A stretch of 6,910 nucleotides of DNA from Hyphomicrobiales bacterium (GCA_013002595.1 JABDJG010000439.1:1-6910); one strand, 5' to 3'. Counted from the first letter of the stretch, positions 1-6,694 are shown. Notes: generated by a model from the sequence alone, not told the origin. Made by a program: numbers and translations.

Positions 1-1
1 C

Positions 2-1366
2 GCCCTGTTGATGTGCGTTGCAGGCATCCCCGCAAACAATGGCCAAAAACTCGCGACGACTCTGGCGGGCCTCACAGCGGCTGGGCTGTTGACCCAACAC
101 GGACGTGGGCCGGACACAATCTACGCCTTCAAACACGCCCTCGTTCAGGAGGCCGCTTATGAGATCCTGCCCAAGAGCCGCCGCGTGCGGCTGCATCATC
201 AGATCGCCACGGCACTTGAGCTGCTGGCCGATGAATCTAAAGACATCCGCCCCGAGACATTGGCGCACCACTTCTTTCTGGCTGAAGAATATTACAAGGC
301 GTGTGAGCACTGGTGGCGTGCAGCAATAGAAGCACGTCAAAACTCAGCCGATACCGAAGCGGTCGCCTTTATCCATGCTGCGCTTGACGCAAACTCCCGG
401 CTACCGGAAAGCAATGCCAGCAGGGACCGCGAGATAGAATTGCGCGAGGATCTATATGTGCCGTTGCAGGTGACAAGCTGGGGGTCCCCAGAAATAGCGC
501 AAAACGTCGAACGCTTGCGCGAATTGCGCATGCAGCGCGGCGACCGCGAGGAGTTGCTCGATATTCTGCATGCCCTGTCAGGCTACAATATTATATCGGG
601 CCGCATTTCGGCCGCGCGCAAACTTGCCGAAGAAATTCTCGACCAGTACGGACAAAAGGACGAAGTTGCCCGTGTGCTTGGCCTTCGTGCCATGGGTATG
701 TGCAGTTTTCTGTCCGGCGAGCCTGATGAGGCTATTGCGGAGTTCAAACAGATCATCTCGCTGTGCGACCACATCGATTTGAATCGCATGCGCCAATTCT
801 ATCAGGCTGACACGGCTTTGATCGCCCACTGCATGATCTGTTGGGCGCTTGCACTCAAAGGCGAGCGCGAGGACATGACCGCCGCTCTTGCAGCTGTCGA
901 GCCCATGATCGAGGCCTGCTCGGATCGCTGGTCCAGCGCATACTCCCTCATCGTTTTAGCCTCAACCCACCAGACCGCCGGCAATGTCGATCAATGTCTG
1001 GAGTTTGTCTACCGCGGAATTCCAATCGCTGAGGAATGTCGGTCGGACTACTGGATAGGCTGGGGCGAAGTCCTCAGAGGATGGGCAGTGGCGCGCAAGG
1101 GGCACGTGAGCCAGGGGAGCAGTGAAATAACCCAGGGGCTCGACAGATACTGCGCAACCGGCTCCAAGCAAATGATACCATACGCCAAGACCTTGCTGGC
1201 CGACGCGTTGCTGGCCTCAGGACAAACCGTCGAGGTGCTTGAGATCATCGATGAACTGACCTTCAATCGTGAACCGGAAGAGGTCCGATTTGTCGATTCA
1301 ATGCTCAAGAAATTGTCTCGCCGGGCAAAAGCCCGCAAGAAAAAGGACAATGCAAGGAAGGCGTAA
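2..1366 (+). CDS. C-terminal part of an adenylate-cyclase-type AAA/TPR regulatory protein (5' end outside window)
   Basis: The frame is open to the left edge, so this is the C-terminal ~454 residues of a longer protein; the TTG/ATG codons at 8-13 are probably internal. Numbering from the TTG at 8, residues 41-54 (FKHALVQEAAYEIL) and 85-110 (LAHHFF...EHWWRAAIEAR) match the region that follows the AAA/NB-ARC-like ATPase in class III adenylate/guanylate cyclase-linked regulators. The rest is helical and TPR-like, with LRGWAVARKG near residue 356 and ALLASGQ near 400, as in the C-terminal repeats of that family. The tail is strongly basic (residues 434-452). In such proteins an N-terminal cyclase or DNA-binding domain is joined to the ATPase and TPR sensor; which one is present here cannot be seen. 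The product is probably cytoplasmic. The stop is TAA at 1364-1366, 39 bases before the next gene. Family assignment is confident; the signal sensed is unknown. Confidence 0.8.
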   Translation, partial: ALLMCVAGIPANNGQKLATTLAGLTAAGLLTQHGRGPDTIYAFKHALVQEAAYEILPKSRRVRLHHQIATALELLADESKDIRPETLAHHFFLAEEYYKACEHWWRAAIEARQNSADTEAVAFIHAALDANSRLPESNASRDREIELREDLYVPLQVTSWGSPEIAQNVERLRELRMQRGDREELLDILHALSGYNIISGRISAARKLAEEILDQYGQKDEVARVLGLRAMGMCSFLSGEPDEAIAEFKQIISLCDHIDLNRMRQFYQADTALIAHCMICWALALKGEREDMTAALAAVEPMIEACSDRWSSAYSLIVLASTHQTAGNVDQCLEFVYRGIPIAEECRSDYWIGWGEVLRGWAVARKGHVSQGSSEITQGLDRYCATGSKQMIPYAKTLLADALLASGQTVEVLEIIDELTFNREPEEVRFVDSMLKKLSRRAKARKKKDNARKA

Positions 1367-1405
1367 AGCCCGTCACCGATAGAGCACAGGATAAGCATCG
1401 CGCTG

Positions 1406-2287
1406 ATGATGCCGGATAAAATGACAATTCTCGACGGTTCCATGGGAACAGCTTTGCGTGATTTCGGCGTTGAGGTGCCCGACTACCGGAAATCGGTCTG
1501 GTCTGCCCTGGCGCTCATCAAGGCCCCTGACATCGTGCAGCAGCTTCATCATGACTATATTTGCGCAGGAGCCGATGTAATCACCACCAGCAACTACGCG
1601 GTCACGGTGAATTCACTGGCAACTGAGGGTTTGGAACATCGCCTCACCGAATTGACGGAGCTGTCGTGCCGATTGGCGATTGCTGCACGCAATCGGGCAA
1701 ACATGCCGGTTCGACTGGCCGGTTCCCTGCCCCCACTTAACGTCAGCTATCGTCCTGATATGGTCGGTCCTTTCAAACAGCTCGTACGACAATACCAACA
1801 GCTTGCTGAATTGCTGGCACCGTATGTCGATATATTTCTGTGCGAAACCATGACCACCATTTCAGAAGCCCGCGCGGCTGCCGGTGTGGCGAGCCGCTTC
1901 GGCAAACCGGTTTGGCTGTCATTCTCACTGGAAGACGACAGCGGTTCGCTGCGCAGTGGTGAGCCTCTCGCGCAGGCGGCTCATGAGCTGTCTGATCTCG
2001 GGTTGGACGCTGTCTTGATAAACTGCTGTTCGGCGAGAGCCGTCAAGAAAGGCCTGCCGCAGTTGCGCGCGTTTAATGTTTCTGCGCTCGGTGCCTATGC
2101 AAACCCCTTCCGCCGCGATCCTCCAGATGATCACACAACCTCGGGCAAAGCCAACCGATTGTGCCCTGACGAATATCTTCAGATTGCAGAGCAGTGGGCC
2201 AAACAAGGCGCATCCATCATCGGCGGATGTTGCGGCACCGATCCGGAATACATAGCTGCGCTCAGAACCCGCTGGCCCACATCATGA
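1406..2287 (+). CDS. Homocysteine S-methyltransferase family protein
   Basis: The 293-residue product has the size and motifs of the zinc-dependent homocysteine S-methyltransferase domain (MmuM, betaine-homocysteine methyltransferase and MetH N-terminal type), a cytoplasmic TIM barrel that moves a methyl group to homocysteine to make methionine. Visible motifs are DGSMGTALRDFG (10-21), GADVITTSNY (55-64), ETM (147-149), INCCSA (205-210) and GGCCGT (273-278). Cys207 and the Cys275-Cys276 pair supply the three expected zinc ligands, so the site looks intact. The methyl donor (S-methylmethionine, betaine or another) cannot be read from the sequence. ATG codons lie at 1406, 1409 and 1421; the third is close to the conserved ILDGSMGT block and could be the true start. 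No strong ribosome-binding site separates them. The SET-domain gene begins 35 bases downstream, which suggests co-transcription. I see no SAM riboswitch upstream. Confidence 0.88.
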   Translation: MMPDKMTILDGSMGTALRDFGVEVPDYRKSVWSALALIKAPDIVQQLHHDYICAGADVITTSNYAVTVNSLATEGLEHRLTELTELSCRLAIAARNRANMPVRLAGSLPPLNVSYRPDMVGPFKQLVRQYQQLAELLAPYVDIFLCETMTTISEARAAAGVASRFGKPVWLSFSLEDDSGSLRSGEPLAQAAHELSDLGLDAVLINCCSARAVKKGLPQLRAFNVSALGAYANPFRRDPPDDHTTSGKANRLCPDEYLQIAEQWAKQGASIIGGCCGTDPEYIAALRTRWPTS

Positions 2288-2322
2288 CTCGGCAGTTTCA
2301 AATTAGTTGGGAGTAAGTCACC

Positions 2323-2769
2323 GTGAACCTGGAACCAGACCGCTTTGTAAACACAAAAGTTTCCATCGGCGTTGTCGAAGGCAAGGGGCGTACGGTTCTT
2401 GCAGCCCAGGACCTGGAAGCCGACGAACTGATCGTTAGTGCACCAGTGTTGGTTCTAAAAGGTATTGAGCACTATTTGATGCGCATAATGCCGTGCATCA
2501 ATCACCTGTTCACCTGGCCGCGCCCACAAATGCAGGGCGGCGACACAGCAGCGATCGCGTTCGGTCTGGCAAGCCTGTGCAATCATTCCAATACACGTGC
2601 CAACGCCAAAGTCATTCCGGACTATGAACAGGAATGCATTGATCTGATTGCGACGTCCAAAATCGAGGCCGGCAGGGAAATTCTCATCAAATACAAGGGC
2701 CCGCCAGCCGGCCAACTGGTTGAAAATACGCCCATCACCATGTCCATGTCGACGCGAATTACTGACTGA
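2323..2769 (+). CDS. Small SET-domain protein (putative protein-lysine methyltransferase)
   Basis: The 148-residue product is almost entirely a SET domain, the fold that transfers a methyl group from S-adenosylmethionine to lysine side chains. In order: the N-terminal SET strands GVVEGKGRTVLAAQDLEADE (17-36) leading to an APVLVL strand; a helical insert with a Trp (W65); the knot motif LCNHSNTRAN (85-94), matching the usual NHSxxPN with Ala in place of Pro; and IEAGREILIKY (114-124), matching the usual GEEIxxxY and ending in the likely catalytic tyrosine Y124. A 24-residue tail follows, without the post-SET cysteine cluster of eukaryotic enzymes. The start is GTG at 2323, with GGGAG at 2309-2313 as a well-placed ribosome-binding site; the next in-frame Met is residue 53, inside the domain. 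It lies just after the homocysteine methyltransferase gene. The protein substrate is unknown, and activity is inferred from motifs only. Confidence 0.78.
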   Translation: MNLEPDRFVNTKVSIGVVEGKGRTVLAAQDLEADELIVSAPVLVLKGIEHYLMRIMPCINHLFTWPRPQMQGGDTAAIAFGLASLCNHSNTRANAKVIPDYEQECIDLIATSKIEAGREILIKYKGPPAGQLVENTPITMSMSTRITD

Positions 2770-2800
2770 ACAGTCCCTGGAGCGGTGTTTAACGCCACCC

Positions 2801-2840
2801 GGGAAACCAATCAATTCCCATGACAATTGAATTTTTTCCC
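2801..2840. repeat. Imperfect inverted repeat overlapping the -35 region upstream of the 2898 gene
   Basis: The outer arms GGGAAA (2801-2806) and TTTCCC (2835-2840) enclose the inner arms TCAATT (2811-2816) and AATTGA (2825-2830), with an 8-base loop; small bulges separate the two stems. The right arm contains the proposed -35 hexamer and ends in a six-T run (2832-2837). It could be an operator, or a weak terminator for the SET-domain gene that ends at 2769. The arms are seen directly; either role is inference. Confidence 0.35.
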
Positions 2841-2854
2841 GAATTGTGTATACT
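2827..2854 (+). promoter_or_regulatory. Sigma-70-type promoter for the exported-protein gene
   Basis: TTGAAT (2827-2832) and TATACT (2849-2854) are separated by 16 bases and lie in an AT-rich stretch unlike its surroundings. Transcription would begin near 2861 and leave a leader of under 40 bases. That leader contains a strong GAGGGGA ribosome-binding site at 2884-2890, seven bases before the ATG at 2898. The match suggests the exported-protein gene is transcribed on its own rather than only from the upstream genes. Confidence 0.55.
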
Positions 2855-2897
2855 TGACGCCACGAGACTTTCGCAGGCGTCATGAGGGGATTACCCG

Positions 2898-3779
2898 ATG
2901 AAACGTGTTGCATTTGTCGCAATTCTCGCTGTTCCAATTTACCTCACTGGTCCGGAGCTGTACCGATCGGAGGATGCCCATGCGCAATCCCGGTTGCCGG
3001 CATACCAGCTGTTTTGGCGAGACCAGAATTTGAATGAGGTCGTGAAAGACAAGGATACGCTTGAAAAGCTGATCCGCGAAATGTTCTCGGGGCAAGAGGA
3101 TTCTGGCACGACTCCGCCGGTGACCGAGATCATTCAAGACCTTAAGGGCAAGATTGGCAAAGGCAGGAGCGCATTTGGCGACGACGACGGAGATGGCTAT
3201 GTCCCTGGTCAGATACTATGGGGCTTCAACGGCATTGCCGCACGTCAGGTCATCAATGTTGCCGACAGAATTTTCAATGGAACCGGAGAAATCTGCGAAG
3301 TCAAAATTGAAGGCGATATCGCCGGATATTATTTTAGCCATGACAATTTCACCGGGTTTCTTGCAGTAAAAACCCATAGCTACAATCAGTGTCCGAATGA
3401 CGTGCCGACCAACATCAAGAACCATGAATGGTTCATTTTTGTCAGCCCTGGTACCTATAGCGTACATACCAAGGGTGGTGACCCGGCCAACCCGTTCCCC
3501 GGCACGATGGAGCTGCCAGATGACGTCGTGACCGAACTGGATGGCGGCGCCATGGATCATTTGACCCACAAGCTTTTCGCTAAGGGCGAAGGCATTGAAA
3601 TATTGGCGGTCTATGAGAACGGCACATTGCTGGACAGAACCAATGAACTCTATGAAATCGACGCGAATAGTTGCATTGACATGTTCTTCGATCGTTTTCC
3701 GCCGGAAACCAACCCACCAGCATGGCCTAACCACTGTCTGGGACGATGTGAGACACCGCGTATTGTAGCGACGATGTGA
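2898..3779 (+). CDS. Exported protein of unknown function with an EF-hand-like DxDxDG loop
   Basis: I do not recognise the family of this 293-residue protein. Residues 1-29 look like a Sec signal peptide: MKR, a hydrophobic stretch VAFVAILAVPIYLTG (4-18), then a polar region ending in AHA before Q30, a good signal peptidase I site. No other membrane segment is evident, so a periplasmic or secreted location is likely. A charged, probably helical region (43-87) precedes GDDDGDGYV (94-102). The aspartates at 95, 97 and 99 and Gly100 fit the first half of a calcium-binding EF-hand loop, but position 12 is Ile106 rather than Glu. The remainder is rich in beta-type strands and aromatic residues. 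It has five cysteines (133, 165, 259, 280, 284), enough for disulfides after export. It has its own promoter and ribosome-binding site. The start at 2898 is well supported; function is unknown. Confidence 0.75.
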   Translation: MKRVAFVAILAVPIYLTGPELYRSEDAHAQSRLPAYQLFWRDQNLNEVVKDKDTLEKLIREMFSGQEDSGTTPPVTEIIQDLKGKIGKGRSAFGDDDGDGYVPGQILWGFNGIAARQVINVADRIFNGTGEICEVKIEGDIAGYYFSHDNFTGFLAVKTHSYNQCPNDVPTNIKNHEWFIFVSPGTYSVHTKGGDPANPFPGTMELPDDVVTELDGGAMDHLTHKLFAKGEGIEILAVYENGTLLDRTNELYEIDANSCIDMFFDRFPPETNPPAWPNHCLGRCETPRIVATM

Positions 3780-4024
3780 AGAACTGATCTGGCGGCAATG
3801 TGATAATTCAGAGTGGACCCCTAGACAAAGCGGCTCCTCAATAGTCAATAATCCCTACGGCTTCTATCCAGCTCAGCAGCGCGCCCTGGCGTCAGACCCC
3901 CAAAGGTCGCCTCATCGATTCTGTCTGGTGGTTTGAAGATAAACTAGATCCAATCAGCAAAAGATGCAGATTGCATGACCTCCGCTTCGCCCCCAGCATC
4001 GGATATTCACACCGGCATTGCCGG
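3780..4024. other. Intergenic gap between convergent units, no intact gene
   Basis: This stretch separates the plus-strand exported-protein gene from the 3' end of the minus-strand molybdenum operon. I see no intact gene, RNA gene or strong U-tract terminator. One short minus-strand open stretch (3845-3943, 32 codons after a stop) has a protein-like composition, including ATFGGLTPGRAAELD, and could be a gene relic. The change from the lower-GC left half to the GC-rich right half happens in or near this gap. Confidence 0.5.
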
Positions 4025-4025
4025 T
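4011..4025 (-). terminator. Small perfect hairpin at the 3' end of the molybdenum operon
   Basis: ACCGGC (4011-4016) and GCCGGT (4020-4025) form a perfect 6-bp GC-rich stem with a 3-base loop, touching the TGA stop of the last operon gene (4025-4027). No U-tract follows on either strand, so a classic intrinsic terminator is not shown. It may instead protect the 3' end of the transcript or aid termination. The structure is certain; the role is uncertain. Confidence 0.3.
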
Positions 4026-4630
4026 CACAGGGCGGTTGCAATTCGTGCACGCAGCCGCGCCAGGGCCTCGGGCGTGTCGGCATCTGCAAAGATTGCATCG
4101 CTGCCGGCATCGCATTCTGCGATCTCGCCTGCATGGCCTGACAACAGCTGACGCGCGCCCTGATCGCCTTTCAGCGCCACAAGATCGGCAAAATGCGCCC
4201 TGCCCCACAAAACCGGATGCCCGCGGCGGCCGCCGTGCACCGGCACGACGATGGTCTTGCCCTTGCCGGGATCGAAACCATCGATGATCTGATCGATGAC
4301 ATCGCCGCCGATCAGCGGCATGTCACCCAGAAAGATCAGTGCCGCCGCGACGTCTAGCGGCAGACCGGCAATTCCGGCTGCCAGGCTTGTCGCCATGCCT
4401 TCGGCAAATTGCGGGTTGTAACATGGCTTTACCGGCAGGCCTTGAATCAATTTCTCGACATCGCCTGCCTGATGGCCGGTCACCACCACAACCGGGTCCG
4501 CCTGCGATGCCAGCACATTGTCCAGCGTATGCCGCAGCACCGGTTTTCCACCGAGATCGGCCAAAAGCTTATTGCCCTTCGCCATTCGCGACGACAGGCC
4601 CGCCGCCAGGACGATTGCGGCAACCTTCAT
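4025..4630 (-). CDS. MocA-like molybdenum cofactor nucleotidyltransferase (MobA-like NTP transferase)
   Basis: The 201-residue product is a complete MobA/MocA-type nucleotidyltransferase, which joins CTP or GTP to molybdopterin to give the dinucleotide form of the cofactor. It shows the N-terminal nucleotide loop LAAGLSSRMAKGNK (8-21), EGMATSL (77-83), the metal-binding GDMP (102-105), GGRRGHPVLW (133-142) and DADTPEAL (183-190). The RGHPV motif and the XdhC partners favour the MocA (CTP, xanthine dehydrogenase/CO dehydrogenase) branch over MobA (GTP), but this is inferred from context. It is the last gene of the operon. Its ATG (4628-4630) overlaps the TGA of the preceding gene in an ATGA arrangement, implying translational coupling; GAGGCGGGG lies just upstream inside that gene. 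In many alphaproteobacteria this domain is fused to the molybdopterin-binding domain encoded by that gene. Confidence 0.87.
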   Translation of the reverse strand: MKVAAIVLAAGLSSRMAKGNKLLADLGGKPVLRHTLDNVLASQADPVVVVTGHQAGDVEKLIQGLPVKPCYNPQFAEGMATSLAAGIAGLPLDVAAALIFLGDMPLIGGDVIDQIIDGFDPGKGKTIVVPVHGGRRGHPVLWGRAHFADLVALKGDQGARQLLSGHAGEIAECDAGSDAIFADADTPEALARLRARIATAL

Positions 4631-5634
4631 CTTGGCCCCGCCTCGCGCGGCGCCGGCCGGCTGGCGATTTCCTTGAGCAGTCCGCCGACCCCCATGCCCA
4701 TGATATCGCCCGATGTCACATCAAGCCCGGCCAGGATGCGGGCCAGCACCCAGTCAAACCCGTTGACCTTGGGCGAGCGGGCGCACGACGGCACCCCGAT
4801 GACGTCGATCGCGCCCAACCGGCCCAGCATCATCAGGTTGCCCGGATCAACCGGCATCCCCAGATGCACAACCTCGCCGCCGGCCTCAACCAGACCGGCC
4901 GGGATCACGTCCTTGCGGTCGGCGATCGCAGAGGCACCGAATACCAGCACCAGATCGTGCGCTGGGGCGGCGGCGGTAATGGCCGCTGCAACGGCCTCGA
5001 TGCGATGTTCGGTGATCTTGACCTCATCGAGCGTGCTGCCGAGCGCCTCAAGCCGCCCGCGCATGGCCGCTTGTGACTTCTCGTGCAGGCTCGCCTTCAT
5101 GCCCGGCACGCTGGTCATGATCAGCGCAACCTTGCGGTTTTCCAGCGGCTGGACCGATAATGCCGGCTGATCGGCCAGGATATCCAGCGCGATATCCAGC
5201 ACCCCCCGTTTGACCGCATATGGGATCACCTTGACCGTGGCCAGAATCTGCCCGGCGCCGGCCACCTCGAACGCGCCGACCGTTGCCACCGTCAGGCTTT
5301 CATCGATGAGATTGAGCTGGTTAATCCGCTGCACATCGATGCACGCAACCCCGTCGAGCGCGCTCATGATGTTGGCCCGCCCGGTCGCGGCATCGCGCAC
5401 CCGGGTATTGTCGCCGGCAAGCGCGCCGGCAATTATCTGAGCGGCTTCGTCCTCGCCGACATCGTCCGCTTCGAGCTGCGCCACATAAACGCTGCCAATC
5501 CCGCCGTCTGCCAGTTCCGCAATGTCGCGTTCACTCAGGACCCGGCCCTTCTTGAACACCCCGCCGGTATGGCTGACCGAATGGGCAAGAATGGCGCCGA
5601 GCGCCTGGCCAACCGGGATCTCGCCAAACTTCAT
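4627..5634 (-). CDS. Molybdopterin-binding domain protein (MoeA/MogA-like)
   Basis: The 335-residue product belongs to the molybdopterin-binding proteins that accompany XdhC in clusters for xanthine dehydrogenase/CO dehydrogenase-family enzymes. The N-terminal ~165 residues (MKFGEIPVGQALGAILAHS at 1-19) form the domain typical of this family. The MoCF/MPT-binding fold follows from about 166: VALIMTSVPG (169-178), FGASAIADRKDVIPAGL (232-248), HLGMPVDPGNLMMLG (257-271) and GVPSCARSPKVNGFDWVL (280-297). The C-terminal GMGVGGLLKEIASRP (313-327) is where fused homologues continue into the nucleotidyltransferase domain; here the protein stops eight residues later. It probably binds molybdopterin or its adenylated form during molybdate insertion or hand-over; the exact step is not established by sequence. 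Both ends overlap their neighbours by ATGA. The MKFGEI start is the expected one. Confidence 0.87.
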   Translation of the reverse strand: MKFGEIPVGQALGAILAHSVSHTGGVFKKGRVLSERDIAELADGGIGSVYVAQLEADDVGEDEAAQIIAGALAGDNTRVRDAATGRANIMSALDGVACIDVQRINQLNLIDESLTVATVGAFEVAGAGQILATVKVIPYAVKRGVLDIALDILADQPALSVQPLENRKVALIMTSVPGMKASLHEKSQAAMRGRLEALGSTLDEVKITEHRIEAVAAAITAAAPAHDLVLVFGASAIADRKDVIPAGLVEAGGEVVHLGMPVDPGNLMMLGRLGAIDVIGVPSCARSPKVNGFDWVLARILAGLDVTSGDIMGMGVGGLLKEIASRPAPREAGPR

Positions 5635-6320
5635 CGCCCGTGCCCGCCCTGGCGCAGGGCGCCGATCACCTCGGCCATGATCGATATGGCGATTTCCGGT
5701 GCCCCGCGCGCGCCGATATCAAGCCCGATCGGCCCGTGAATGCGATCAAGGTTGTCAGCCGAAACGCCCGCCGCCGTCAGCCGCTCAAGCCGCGAGCCCT
5801 GCGTGCGCCGCGAGCCCAGCGCACCGATGTAAAAGCACTCCGAGGCCAGCGCTGCCAGCAATGCCGGATCATCGATCTTGGGGTCGTGGGTCAGCGCCAG
5901 AAACGCCGTGCGGGCATCCAGCGCCATCTGCGGCAACACCTCATCGGGCCACTCGGGCCGCACTTTGATTCCGGCAAACCGCTCCTCACTCGCAAAGGCG
6001 CCGCGCGGATCGATGACGGTCACGTCATAACCGGCCGCCGCGGCAATCGGTGTGACACACTGGGCGATGTGCACCGCGCCAACGATGATCATCTGCAGCG
6101 GCGGATTGTGGATCGAGACAAAGACCTCGCCGGCCGCGCTCTGGTGGACACCGCTGCGATCGAACCGGAAGCCGTCAGCCAGCACATCAGCAAGCGCATC
6201 GCCGGCCGCATCGCGTGCCTCGACCACCCGCTGGGCGCCCGACGCCAGCTCGGTGACAACGGCAAGCGCCCGGCGTTCTGCCCTTGCCGCCAGCACGGTC
6301 TTCAGTGTCAATCTATCCAT
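5631..6320 (-). CDS. XdhC/CoxI family protein, Rossmann-domain subunit
   Basis: The 229-residue product carries the C-terminal Rossmann-like domain of the XdhC/CoxI family, whose members bind molybdenum cofactor, take part in its sulfuration and deliver it to xanthine dehydrogenase or CO dehydrogenase-type enzymes. Motifs are IIVGAVHIA (78-86), VIDPRGAFASEERF (102-115), LTHDPKIDDPALL (143-155), YIGALGSRRT (164-173) and GPIGLDIGARGAPEIAISI (196-214). The first ~70 residues form a short lead domain without the Cys motifs of XdhC, which are in the preceding gene. Here the family is therefore split over two genes. The ATG at 6318-6320 lies within the end of that gene, sharing eight bases, and GAGG at 6327-6330 is a suitable ribosome-binding site. 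The stop overlaps the next start by ATGA. Confidence 0.88.
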   Translation of the reverse strand: MDRLTLKTVLAARAERRALAVVTELASGAQRVVEARDAAGDALADVLADGFRFDRSGVHQSAAGEVFVSIHNPPLQMIIVGAVHIAQCVTPIAAAAGYDVTVIDPRGAFASEERFAGIKVRPEWPDEVLPQMALDARTAFLALTHDPKIDDPALLAALASECFYIGALGSRRTQGSRLERLTAAGVSADNLDRIHGPIGLDIGARGAPEIAISIMAEVIGALRQGGHGR

Positions 6321-6627
6321 TCAGCGCCTCGACCAGCACACGGATCTTGCCGCCGCATGCCAGGCCAACCTCCCAGGCGGTCTCGTCGGCGACCCCGAAC
6401 GCCAATACCTTCGGCGCACCGTCCGCGATCACATCGAGCGCCTCGGTCACCACCGCGCCCTCGACACAGCCGCCCGATACAGAGCCGATGAAATTGCCCT
6501 CGCCATCGATCGCCAACTGCGATCCGACCGGCTGCGGCGCCGACCCCCAGGTCTCGATCACCGTCGCCAGCGCCACGCTACGCCCCTCGTCAAGCCAGTC
6601 ACTCGCCTGCTGCAGTATGCTGCTCAT
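6313..6627 (-). CDS. XdhC/CoxI family protein, N-terminal-domain subunit
   Basis: From the chosen start the product has 104 residues and matches the small XdhC_CoxI N-terminal domain. Numbered from that Met, it contains ALATVIETWGSAPQPVGSQ (19-37), the conserved GSVSGGCVEGAV (48-59, Cys54) and GLACGGKIRVLV (88-99, Cys91). It probably works with the Rossmann-domain protein of the next gene in holding and delivering molybdenum cofactor. The frame is also open to an ATG at 6702. I prefer 6627 because MSSILQQASDWLDEG is the usual family beginning, and because the extra 25 residues are translated from a palindromic intergenic repeat. A weak GGA at 6635-6637 lies seven bases upstream of 6627. It is the first gene of the operon; I see no convincing promoter. 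Confidence 0.85.
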   Translation of the reverse strand: MSSILQQASDWLDEGRSVALATVIETWGSAPQPVGSQLAIDGEGNFIGSVSGGCVEGAVVTEALDVIADGAPKVLAFGVADETAWEVGLACGGKIRVLVEALNG

Positions 6628-6660
6628 TGCCTGGTCCAACTTGTATTCAGCATTAAATAT

Positions 6661-6694
6661 CCGCCTTTCTCGGGCTTGACCCGAGGACCCAATC
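6661..6694 (-). repeat. Palindromic intergenic repeat, copy 1
   Basis: The core is a hairpin with arms CTCGGG (6669-6674) and CCCGAG (6680-6685) around CTTGA, extended to eight pairs (6667-6687) if one G-T pair is allowed. Read on the minus strand it begins GATTGGGTCCTCGGGTCAAG. A diverged copy lies about 60 bases away in the opposite orientation. From general knowledge, repeats of this GGGTCAAGCCCGAG type are scattered between genes in many alphaproteobacteria. It sits 34 bases upstream of the preferred operon start at 6627. Confidence 0.6.

Noticed and set aside
2775..2803. Imperfect hairpin (CCCTGG with CCCGGG, inner GCG with CGC) as a terminator of the SET gene
   Set aside because: The stem has a mismatch and bulges, and the nearest T-run is about 30 bases downstream, so it does not meet the intrinsic terminator pattern.
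2455..2937. A 160-residue minus-strand open frame across the SET gene and the promoter gap
   Set aside because: It overlaps the SET-domain gene antisense and runs through the promoter region; there is no domain motif or ribosome-binding site that I can see.
3216..3848. A 210-residue minus-strand open frame opposite the exported-protein gene
   Set aside because: The plus-strand gene has a promoter, ribosome-binding site and signal peptide; the antisense frame has none of these.
4339..5170. Two long plus-strand open frames (4339-5076 and 4409-5170)
   Set aside because: They lie antisense to the MocA-like and molybdopterin-binding genes, are rich in Arg, Pro and His as expected for shadow frames in GC-rich DNA, and show no domain motif.
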